Shown here: one piece after another, positions 1 through 5,426 of the stretch
How positions within the stretch are numbered: position 1 is the stretch's first letter
Layout: each line of letters starts with the position of its first letter
Assembly: GCA_964415185.1 (NCBI GenBank)
Contig: CAYPZI010000102.1
Coordinates: forward strand, 1-10,853
Length of the DNA stretch: 10,853 nucleotides
Direction: 5' to 3'
Source of the DNA: CAYVBJ01 sp964415185
GTDB lineage: Bacteria > Bacteroidota > Rhodothermia > Balneolales > Balneolaceae
The notes under the pieces: generated by a model
Told to the model about the DNA's origin: nothing
The model's database searches: none
Seen by the model: only the letters and a program-made list of their open reading frames with translations
Position numbers and translations under genes: made by a program

Positions 1-322
1 TGGTGCTGTCCAAAAAAAAGAGAAAGTTTCGATATCCTTTGGTGCACAGGTAAACCATCAACCCACCCATAACGTGTGTTTTACCGCTGCCCGTGGCCAC
101 GTGGTAAAGCAGTTGTGTGAGTACACCCTTGAGCCGGTTGGATAACTCTTCCCGGTAAAACTGAAGCCGCCCAATAGCCTCTTGTTGATAAGGACGCATC
201 TCAAAATCCTGGCGAAGATTTTCTTTGATGATTGCTGGGGCTTTATCACGGAAAGAAGAATAACCGCAGAGCTCTTTCTGAGAAGAAAACAGTTCGTGAA
301 GCAGTCGTTCGGCCATCGCCAT
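1..322 (-). CDS. DEAD/DEAH-box helicase, type III restriction Res subunit-like (5' part only)
   Basis: The visible 107 codons run off the left window edge, so only the N-terminus is present. A TAG stop lies immediately upstream of the ATG at 322-320 in the same frame, so the start must be this ATG or the second one at 316-314. The protein has a helicase entry motif, MRPYQQEAIGRL (about residues 44-55), then a Walker A motif ATGSGKT (about 78-84), followed by KGYRNFLFFLDST, which corresponds to the strand after motif I. In superfamily 2 this Q-like motif plus ATGSGKT is typical of Res subunits of type III restriction-modification enzymes and of related phage-defence helicases. These use ATP to translocate on DNA and, in Res, carry a C-terminal nuclease. 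The nuclease and methyltransferase partner would lie to the left, outside the window, so the restriction assignment is inference and the helicase assignment is firm. Confidence 0.82.
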   Translation of the reverse strand, partial: MAMAERLLHELFSSQKELCGYSSFRDKAPAIIKENLRQDFEMRPYQQEAIGRLQFYREELSNRLKGVLTQLLYHVATGSGKTHVMGGLMVYLCTKGYRNFLFFLDST

Positions 323-364
323 CTATATTTTAGAATGTTTTTATCATGAAGATAGGTAATGCTA

Positions 365-395
365 TTCAGTTATTCGAAAAAATTGAATAACTGAA
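365..395. promoter_or_regulatory. Perfect 11-bp inverted repeat upstream of the helicase gene
   Basis: TTCAGTTATTC at 365-375 is the exact reverse complement of GAATAACTGAA at 385-395, with a 9-nt AT-rich spacer. The repeat lies 42 bp upstream of the helicase start, where a promoter or operator would be expected. The AT-rich arms and the lack of a following T-run on either strand argue against a terminator. Binding of a dimeric regulator is inference. Confidence 0.45.
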
Positions 396-411
396 ATGTA
401 ATCAAAAAATA

Positions 412-486
412 GCCCCGAACGGGGCGCCGGTCAACAGCATAGTCCCGAAAACTTTCGGGGCTATGTAAAAAATGTGGGCACCACAT
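412..486. repeat. Cluster of three palindromes left of the transposase
   Basis: Three hairpin-forming palindromes follow one another. The first is GCCCCG/CGGGGC at 412-425 with a 2-nt loop. The second spans 438-465, with arms CATAG-T-CCCGAAA and TTTCGGG-G-CTATG (13 positions, one T-G pair) and a 2-nt loop. The third is ATGTGG/CCACAT at 472-486 with a 3-nt loop. The second is related to the hairpin at 1027-1056: both contain CTTTCGGGGCTAT and both are preceded by TCAACAG on one strand. The cluster fits repetitive extragenic palindromes associated with the neighbouring Y1 transposase. Confidence 0.65.
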
Positions 487-490
487 AGTG

Positions 491-526
491 AAAGCCCCAA
501 CGGGGCGTAAGCCAGCATTCAATCCC
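491..526 (+). repeat. REP-like element, left copy (also a possible terminator of the transposase)
   Basis: A hairpin GCCCC-AAC-GGGGC at 494-506 is followed by G and, after a spacer, AATCCC at 521-526. The 17-mer at 491-507 recurs at 1203-1219, also with AATCCC downstream. The far end overlaps the ancestral last codons of the transposase (GTC TGG GAT TGA on the minus strand). Read on the minus strand, the hairpin is followed by TTTC, so it could also act as a weak intrinsic terminator for the transposase. Confidence 0.65.
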
Positions 527-578
527 AGACATACCGTTCATCGAATTCCACACCATATTCTTTCAGAAGCATTCGTTA
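519..578 (-). pseudogene. Orphaned C-terminal tail of the Y1 transposase beyond an in-frame TAA
   Basis: Directly after the TAA at 578-576 the same frame continues for 18 sense codons, RMLLKEYGVEFDERYVWD, and then stops at TGA (521-519). This closely matches the usual ending of small Bacteroidota IS200-like transposases (a YDERYVWD-type C-terminus following SF.DEY/F). The internal stop sits where family members typically have an aromatic residue; Tyr TAT or TAC to TAA is one base change. The sequence after the stop has not decayed, so the mutation is recent, the short form still works, or this is a sequencing error. Confidence 0.8.
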
Positions 579-971
579 TTCATCTTTAAAACTTATTTTT
601 TGATGATGGATATCTTGATTCTTGATGTATTCAACTACCTTATCTACATTTTTAGGTGAAACCGAAAAAATACCATCCCCATCCTGCCAATAAAAATTTG
701 AGTATTGATCACCCATCGTTTTTATCCATTTCGATGATCCCTGCTTGAGTTCCTGTATTAACTTCATTTGGGCAATTTTTCTTGAAAGAAGGCACAAAAT
801 ATGAACATGATTTTTATGACCTCCGATTTGAACCGGATTGCTTTCCATTTCTTTGCAAATGCCGCCTATGTAGTTATAAAGATCATTTTCAATCTCTTTA
901 TCAATCAGATTTTTTCTGTATTTGGTGCTGAAAATGATATGTGTGTAAACTTTGGATAGAGATTGTGGCAT
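576..971 (-). CDS. IS200/RAYT-type HUH (Y1) transposase, C-terminally truncated by a nonsense codon
   Basis: This is a single-strand DNA transposase of the Y1 HUH superfamily (IS200/IS605 TnpA and REP-associated tyrosine transposases). Such enzymes nick at hairpin-flanked sites through a covalent phosphotyrosine. The N-terminus QSLSKVYTHIIFSTKYRK is typical. The metal-binding HUH motif is HVH at residues 55-57 within GGHKNHVHIL, and the likely nucleophile is Tyr115 in VVEYIKNQ. The product is 131 aa, whereas the intact relative would be 150 aa: a TAA at 578-576 removes the last conserved residues, which remain readable to 519. No TnpB accessory gene is present. The gene sits alone between inverted hairpin repeats (494-506 and 988-1000) within a wider palindrome cluster, which favours a RAYT-like or IS200-like role. 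Whether the shortened enzyme is active cannot be told, because the catalytic residues remain. Confidence 0.88.
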   Translation of the reverse strand: MPQSLSKVYTHIIFSTKYRKNLIDKEIENDLYNYIGGICKEMESNPVQIGGHKNHVHILCLLSRKIAQMKLIQELKQGSSKWIKTMGDQYSNFYWQDGDGIFSVSPKNVDKVVEYIKNQDIHHQKISFKDE

Positions 972-979
972 AGTCTGTC

Positions 980-1003
980 GGGATTGCGCCCTTTCAGGGC
1001 TTG
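980..1003 (-). repeat. REP-like element, right copy, inverted
   Basis: On the minus strand the order is CAAGCCCT-GAA-AGGGCGCAATCCC. The stem GCCCT/AGGGC occupies 1000-988 and the AATCCC tag 985-980. It ends about 10 nt before the transposase ATG, in the 5' leader of its mRNA. The tag follows the hairpin almost directly here, whereas the copies at 491 and 1202 have a spacer. Confidence 0.6.
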
Positions 1004-1026
1004 TTCATAATTGGTCACTATAAAAC

Positions 1027-1067
1027 ATAGCCCCGAAAGCTTCCTTTCGGGGCTATACTGTTGATGC
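1027..1067. repeat. 13-bp perfect hairpin related to 431-465, inverted
   Basis: ATAGCCCCGAAAG at 1027-1039 pairs perfectly with CTTTCGGGGCTAT at 1044-1056 around a CTTC loop. The following ACTGTTGATG is, on the minus strand, CATCAACAGT. This makes the whole unit an inverted relative of 431-465 (TCAACAG-CATAG..CTATG). It is not followed by a T-run on either strand, so a repeat is more likely than a terminator. Confidence 0.65.
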
Positions 1068-1153
1068 TACTCTCTTGTGTACAAATTCCAAAAATATTCC
1101 CATGCTCTAAACATCTCACGTTGCTAACAATCCAAGCTCCAAAGGAGCGCCCA

Positions 1154-1179
1154 TCAACAGCATAGTGCAACGCACTATG
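1154..1179 (+). repeat. TCAACAG-tagged palindrome CATAGTGC/GCACTATG
   Basis: The 13-mer TCAACAGCATAGT at 1154-1166 is identical to 431-443. Here it leads into a perfect 8-bp stem, CATAGTGC (1161-1168) and GCACTATG (1172-1179), with an AAC loop. The outer tag and CATAG base are thus shared with the copy at 431-465, while the stem core differs. Confidence 0.55.
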
Positions 1180-1201
1180 ACAACAGGCACGGCATTTACA
1201 C

Positions 1202-1218
1202 AAAAGCCCCAACGGGGC
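1202..1218 (-). terminator. Possible intrinsic terminator of the M14 carboxypeptidase gene
   Basis: On the minus strand the stem GCCCC-GTT-GGGGC (1218-1206) is followed by TTTT (1205-1202), beginning about 36 nt after the TAA stop at 1254. The 5-bp all-GC stem and four T residues make a short, modest terminator. It overlaps a REP-like copy, so the repeat may have been co-opted. Confidence 0.4.
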
Positions 1219-1240
1219 GGTAGCCTTTCGGGTTAATCCC
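1202..1240 (+). repeat. REP-like element, third copy, next to the carboxypeptidase gene
   Basis: This has the same 17-mer core as 491-507 (hairpin GCCCC-AAC-GGGGC at 1206-1218) and then AATCCC at 1235-1240 after a 16-nt spacer containing GTAG at 1220-1223. GTAG-like tetranucleotides beside hairpins are recognised by E. coli TnpA-REP, but its placement on this side of the hairpin makes that link speculative. Confidence 0.6.
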
Positions 1241-1253
1241 AAAAACCCAACAT

Positions 1254-3839
1254 TTAATTCGCCGCGGCTCCGCTAATCGTATCTCCAAACAACACCGCAT
1301 TCATAAACATCTTGTTGGTGCCGAACCAGAACGCACGGAAATTGGGGTTGTCATTGAAACTGATCACTTTGCCTCTTCCGGAACCCGATACAATCACCGA
1401 TGCCGTTCCTCTCAGCAGTTCCAGGTTTTCATCAGAAATATAGCCGCTTGCAAGAGGGCTATCGGTGTAGTAAACCGGAGTGGCAAAAGGGTTTTCAGCT
1501 TTCTTTAAAAACGTTGTGTTGCTTCTGAAAAGCTGAATATCACTGCTGTTGTAACCATATCCCAGGGGATGGGTCAGGTCGATTTTACCATGAAAGATAG
1601 CCCCGCCAATCACCTGTGCTCCACGGGTATCACTCAGGTCTGCATAGGGCAGCACTTCCGGTTCTTCTTCATCGTTTTCTCTTTCCACGAATTCAACTTT
1701 TGCAAGATCATTCCTTGTTGCCCAGTTTAAAGCTCCCTGGAGCGTAATTAATGTACCCCCTTCAGATACCCATCTTTTTAAATTTGCTGCGGCTCCGTCA
1801 ACGATATCACCGTAGCCGCCATTGGGCATGATAATCGTAGTGTACCGGCTAAGATCCGTTCTGCCCACCCTGTCTTGTTCAAGGATTGTAATGGGTATTT
1901 GATAACGCTGATCAAACAAATGCCAGATTTCGCCGACCTCGGTATACCTGACACCGCTTCCTGCAAGAACGGCTACTTCCGGATTTCGAAGATCTTCAAA
2001 ATTGGGGCTTCCCAGGTCAATCCCTGCTACATTCAACCCGCCGTTTACACTGAATACATCGATGCCGTCTTCACGGGCTATATCCTGCATAATCTCAAAA
2101 ATCTGCTGCTCTGAGATATCCTCATCCTGTATTCCGAGCGCTACCTGTATGGTTCCGTAATCAAAATTTACAACACCCTGTGAAGTAACAGCCCTGAAAG
2201 GAATCGATGCTACTTTTGTGCGAATCCCTTCTTTTTGAAGCCTGTAAAGGGCTCGCGGCGCATAGTAGTCATCCCACTCAAACAGGTAGGCATAGCTGCT
2301 TCTTCCCCCTATAATTTCGCTCGCGGGTTTCGTTGCTTCTTCCACACGGGTTCCTAGCAGATTATTATTGTATGATTTTGAATCAAGTTCAGCAAACGGA
2401 AGGTTAAAGGCATAGGGCAGTGTCCACGCTGATACATCATAAAAAAGGCTGTCGGTAAATGTGGTTCTCTGTTCAAACAAGGCTTTGATCAGACGGAACT
2501 GCGATTGTTCAAGCGGCACAATGTAGGAACTTCCGGCCTTGAACGTGCGATTGTTTGCCTCAAGATCCCTGGCCAGTTTATGGATTTCAATTTCATGATG
2601 ATTCAGCATATCGACAAGATGCCATGTCTTGCTCTTGTCATGCTCATCTCCGAAAACAAACGCTTTGACATCCGACCTCGATGCCTCACGGCTTGCTTCA
2701 CTGTAAAAATCACGCATGTGGCTCAGCAGCTCTTCCCTTATTTCAATCCCGGCCCTGAAGGTTGAAAGCGATGTTGTAAACTGGTTTCGAATAGTAAAAG
2801 GAAATTCAAGTACCCCGTGCACACTTTCCTGGGCATGTCCGCGAGAACTGGCCTGCTCGAACAGGATACCGATCGATCCGTTTACATCCGGGTAAGTCGA
2901 ACCTTTGCCATAGTAAAAATCGTCGAAGCTCTCCCTTGTGTAGTAAAGCGATTTGATCTCATTCAGCGCATCCGCGTGATACTCGGCAATAGCCATTGTG
3001 AGATCCTGGTTTCGCTGGGGTGTAAGCGGATGCGTTCGCGAGGGAATCCCCGGCTGGAAGAAAAAGGTGGAGTTGGTTCCCATTTCATGAAAGTCGGTCA
3101 ATACATTCGGTTTCCACTCCTGAAATCTTAAAATCCGTCCGCGGCTTTCAGGGTGCTGAACCGGCATCCAGTCACGGTTCAGGTCGAACCAGTAGTGGTT
3201 GGTTCTGCCACCGGGCCATACTTCACTGTACTCCCGGTCGGCCGGATCGGGATTGATTGTATGGCTCTTATGCATGTTTACCCAGGTTGAAAAACGCTGC
3301 AGCCCATCCGGGTTCAGGCTCGGGTCGATGATAATCACGGCGTTCTCAAGAAGTTCTTCAATTTCCGGGCCTGTTGCCGCAGCAAGATAATATGCTACGA
3401 GGGGTGAGGCATTGGCACCGCTGGCCTCATTTCCGTGTACGCTGTAGCCCATATTCAACACAACCGGCATCCGGCTGAGATCCAGGTTGGCCGACCTTTC
3501 CGGATCCATAAGCATTTTATGATTTTCCTTGATCCTGTCAATTCCCTTGTGGTTTTCCGGTGATGTAACCACAAGCTGTACCAGCGGCCTGTTCTCATGA
3601 GTTCTCGCATATTCCGAAATCGTTATACGGTCGGATGCCTCTGCAACGGCATACATGTACTGAACCAATTTATCATGAGTGATATGCCATTCGCCAATTT
3701 GATGACCGATTACTTCTTCCGGAGTTGGTATATCCGAATCATACTGCACATTCCCGGGTAGATAATACTCAAGCTCTTTTTGTGCCAAGAGCTGAAATGG
3801 CAATAAAATAAGGATCAATAATATTGAAAACTTTCGCAT
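1254..3839 (-). CDS. Secreted M14 zinc carboxypeptidase with C-terminal GAT-like domain
   Basis: This is an 861-aa exported metallopeptidase of the M14 (carboxypeptidase A) family. Residues 1-20 form a signal peptide ending LLAQ. The zinc ligands are His135 and Glu138 in HGNEAS and, most likely, His251 in TDFHEMG. NPDG (177-180) and the Asn-Arg pair in WFDLNRDW (221-222) match the substrate carboxylate-binding region. Glu328 in GILFEQAS fits the catalytic general base. The enzyme should remove C-terminal residues from peptides in the periplasm or outside the cell. The catalytic unit ends near residue 370. The remaining half includes a segment (about 620-700: VAVLAGSGV, TTIIMPNGGYG, LKRWVSEGGTLITL) resembling the class I glutamine amidotransferase-like fold found in long Bacteroidota M14 proteins, without an obvious catalytic Cys. 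It appears complete and is probably monocistronic, with a 252-bp gap to the baeRF gene upstream. The peptide substrate is unknown. Confidence 0.92.
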   Translation of the reverse strand: MRKFSILLILILLPFQLLAQKELEYYLPGNVQYDSDIPTPEEVIGHQIGEWHITHDKLVQYMYAVAEASDRITISEYARTHENRPLVQLVVTSPENHKGIDRIKENHKMLMDPERSANLDLSRMPVVLNMGYSVHGNEASGANASPLVAYYLAAATGPEIEELLENAVIIIDPSLNPDGLQRFSTWVNMHKSHTINPDPADREYSEVWPGGRTNHYWFDLNRDWMPVQHPESRGRILRFQEWKPNVLTDFHEMGTNSTFFFQPGIPSRTHPLTPQRNQDLTMAIAEYHADALNEIKSLYYTRESFDDFYYGKGSTYPDVNGSIGILFEQASSRGHAQESVHGVLEFPFTIRNQFTTSLSTFRAGIEIREELLSHMRDFYSEASREASRSDVKAFVFGDEHDKSKTWHLVDMLNHHEIEIHKLARDLEANNRTFKAGSSYIVPLEQSQFRLIKALFEQRTTFTDSLFYDVSAWTLPYAFNLPFAELDSKSYNNNLLGTRVEEATKPASEIIGGRSSYAYLFEWDDYYAPRALYRLQKEGIRTKVASIPFRAVTSQGVVNFDYGTIQVALGIQDEDISEQQIFEIMQDIAREDGIDVFSVNGGLNVAGIDLGSPNFEDLRNPEVAVLAGSGVRYTEVGEIWHLFDQRYQIPITILEQDRVGRTDLSRYTTIIMPNGGYGDIVDGAAANLKRWVSEGGTLITLQGALNWATRNDLAKVEFVERENDEEEPEVLPYADLSDTRGAQVIGGAIFHGKIDLTHPLGYGYNSSDIQLFRSNTTFLKKAENPFATPVYYTDSPLASGYISDENLELLRGTASVIVSGSGRGKVISFNDNPNFRAFWFGTNKMFMNAVLFGDTISGAAAN

Positions 3840-4091
3840 GATATTGTTTTTAATTTTGGTTTAGACTGATCACCCCGGCTTTGTAGCCGAAGACTTACAT
3901 AGTAACCTGAATAAATGAAAAAATTATTAAAACTTTTCCAAGTTTCCGTTCAATTATCTAATCAATTCATTTGTAATTTACCAACACAAGTTACGCACTC
4001 TCTGTATGGTCAAACAGATCAGGCAGCAAATAAAATTTGCGTTTATCTGCGAAATCTGCAGGAGATTTCATTGAATATATAACTTCCCTGA
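3840..4091. other. Intergenic region between M14 and baeRF genes
   Basis: I see no coding sequence here. The region holds a small hairpin CGGCT-TTGT-AGCCG (3876-3889), a second GCAAAT-AAA-ATTTGC (4026-4040) just downstream of the baeRF stop, and a short internal repeat TCTGC-GAAA-TCTGC (4046-4059). Neither hairpin has a convincing T-run. The M14 promoter should lie here, but I cannot identify a clear -33/-7 pair. Confidence 0.5.
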
Positions 4092-5219
4092 CTAATACCT
4101 GAATATCGCCGCAGTCGAGACCTTGTAGGGCATCTCTTCTTTTGGCAATGCGTAAACATCGCTTCCGTTTTCAAGTGCTTTAATAGCCGACCAGTTAATA
4201 AGGTCGATATTATTGGAGTTGGTGTTATTTGAATACTCAACTTCAATTAAATCACTGTTGTATTTTCCCCATCGCTCTTCATCGGTAGCAATCAAAAGTG
4301 TCCGGGTTTTACCCATGATTGTTGATTTGATAATTTCAGTCAGGTTATTGGATGTTAGATTATTGGTAGCATCTTTAAAGATTTCTTTTGCCTCATACAG
4401 GTCTTTCAGGAAGTGTTTTTTTACGACTTCCCAACCGGCGGTTTGTAATTCTTTCTCACTCTTTTCCACCGGGTTCATATCGACGGTTTCTTCAATTGTG
4501 CGGTTGTAATTATTTGATTTGTTGTACATGGCTATGTTCTCCTGCAGGCCTAAAAGCACCAGGGGGATCTGTTTTTTCTTCATCAAAGGCGTGACGATAT
4601 TTTCAACTTTCCCGAGATATTGACTCACAACTTCTTTTTCATCTTCCTTTCCGGCTCCATGTCCGAAATACATGGCTTTATCACCCGATGCGCCGGTATG
4701 AAATTGAACCTGGGCATCAGGCATATCATCATAGTATTCTTTAATTGACTGCGGCAGCTCGTCAGGAGTAATATCCTCACATTCAAACCGTGTGCATTCA
4801 AGCAGCCGGATATTTTGTCGTCCCACAGCCAATACTGCATAAACACCATCGAGGCTAATCATAGGAAGCAGAGGCGTTATTAACGTATGATCGTTTACAT
4901 AAATAGTTTCCCTCACCTTGTAAGGCAATTGAAAAACTTCCGTGTCTTTTTCAGAAATATAAATAACCAATCCCTGGTCCACATGTACCCAAAAGGATGG
5001 AATATTCAGTAAATCTGAAGCTTCCTTTAGATAATCATTAATTTCATTCTCTTTAAATCCCTTTTTTTTGAGCTCATCTGATACTCTACTCAGCAAATTT
5101 TTGAACCGTATGGGATCTTGTTTCGCATCTTCTCCTTTTTTATGGGTGGGCATTGAAATCGTAGTTAAAACATCACCTTCAAAATCGATAATTTCTTCAA
5201 TCTTCTTTCTTGTGACCAT
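4092..5219 (-). CDS. Bacterial archaeo-eukaryotic release factor (baeRF) family 7-like protein
   Basis: This 375-aa cytoplasmic protein resembles baeRF family 7, bacterial relatives of the archaeal/eukaryotic release factor eRF1 and Pelota. Recognisable landmarks in order are ISMPTHKKGEDAKQDPIRFKN (about 21-41), FWVHVDQGLVIYIS (76-89), TPLLPMISLDGVYAVLAV (115-132), IRLLECTRF (137-145), VQFHTGA then FGHGAGKEDEKE (171-196), PLVLLGLQENIAMYNKSNNY (219-238), and the C-terminal VYALPKEEMP..AAIFRY. No GGQ tripeptide is present, so peptidyl-tRNA hydrolysis as in eRF1 is not expected. Work on this superfamily (baeRFs; the related factor Balon) points to ribosome rescue or hibernation, but function for this family is inferred. 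The gene is alone on the minus strand and divergent from the transporter operon across a 207-bp AT-rich region. No Shine-Dalgarno is visible before the ATG. Confidence 0.82.
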   Translation of the reverse strand: MVTRKKIEEIIDFEGDVLTTISMPTHKKGEDAKQDPIRFKNLLSRVSDELKKKGFKENEINDYLKEASDLLNIPSFWVHVDQGLVIYISEKDTEVFQLPYKVRETIYVNDHTLITPLLPMISLDGVYAVLAVGRQNIRLLECTRFECEDITPDELPQSIKEYYDDMPDAQVQFHTGASGDKAMYFGHGAGKEDEKEVVSQYLGKVENIVTPLMKKKQIPLVLLGLQENIAMYNKSNNYNRTIEETVDMNPVEKSEKELQTAGWEVVKKHFLKDLYEAKEIFKDATNNLTSNNLTEIIKSTIMGKTRTLLIATDEERWGKYNSDLIEVEYSNNTNSNNIDLINWSAIKALENGSDVYALPKEEMPYKVSTAAIFRY

Positions 5220-5426
5220 AATCTGTTTTTATATATTATTGATATTCATATTTAATTGTCTCATTTCATATCAGGCTTTTGAAGCAACTGTTTCACGGGA
5301 TTCAAAATCCTGATAATCTTCATCTCATTCCTTTTACAACTCACATCACTTTTTTGTGCATAATACGTCCTTTTTAAAATTATAAAATATTTACTTATAT
5401 AATGGTTCCAAAACCAAAAAATTCTG
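5220..5426. promoter_or_regulatory. AT-rich divergent intergenic region with an inverted repeat
   Basis: This 207-bp region must contain promoters for both the baeRF gene (leftward) and the transporter operon (rightward). It holds an inverted repeat, TCAGG-C-TTTTGAA at 5271-5283 and TTCAAAA-T-CCTGA at 5301-5313, matching at 12 of 13 positions with a 17-nt spacer. Its position between divergent genes suggests an operator shared by both, which is inference. Several AT-rich stretches (5375-5405) could serve as promoter elements, but none is distinctive. Confidence 0.5.

Larger units (their letters stand above)
491..1003 (-). mobile_element. IS200-like/RAYT unit bounded by inverted hairpins
   Basis: The transposase frame is flanked closely by two hairpins in opposite orientation, at 494-506 and 988-1000. 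Reading outward to inward, each has GCCC..GGGCG and then AATCCC (521-526, and 985-980 on the minus strand). Inverted subterminal hairpins around a lone Y1 transposase match IS200-type elements and REP-RAYT loci. The exact cleavage sites and element ends cannot be fixed here. No target-site duplication is expected for this enzyme class. Confidence 0.55.

Noticed and set aside
58..249. A 63-codon minus-strand open frame in the helicase region
   Set aside because: It overlaps the helicase reading frame, which contains the ATGSGKT motif and is clearly the coding one.
491..1240. Possible CRISPR array because of repeated short palindromes
   Set aside because: Repeats occur in both orientations at irregular distances, with differing sequence and no uniform spacers; a transposase lies between them and no cas gene is visible.
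1018..1242. A 74-codon minus-strand open frame between the transposase and carboxypeptidase genes
   Set aside because: It consists almost entirely of the palindromic repeats (its ends encode the hairpins at 1027-1056 and 1206-1218) and has no recognisable protein features.
1875..3390. Several plus-strand open frames of 63-104 codons antisense to the carboxypeptidase gene
   Set aside because: They are shadows of the well-supported M14 gene; no domain, signal peptide or start context supports them.
3876..3889. Hairpin CGGCT-TTGT-AGCCG as a terminator for the baeRF gene
   Set aside because: It is about 200 nt beyond the baeRF stop with no T-run on the minus strand, and lies in the probable leader of the carboxypeptidase gene.
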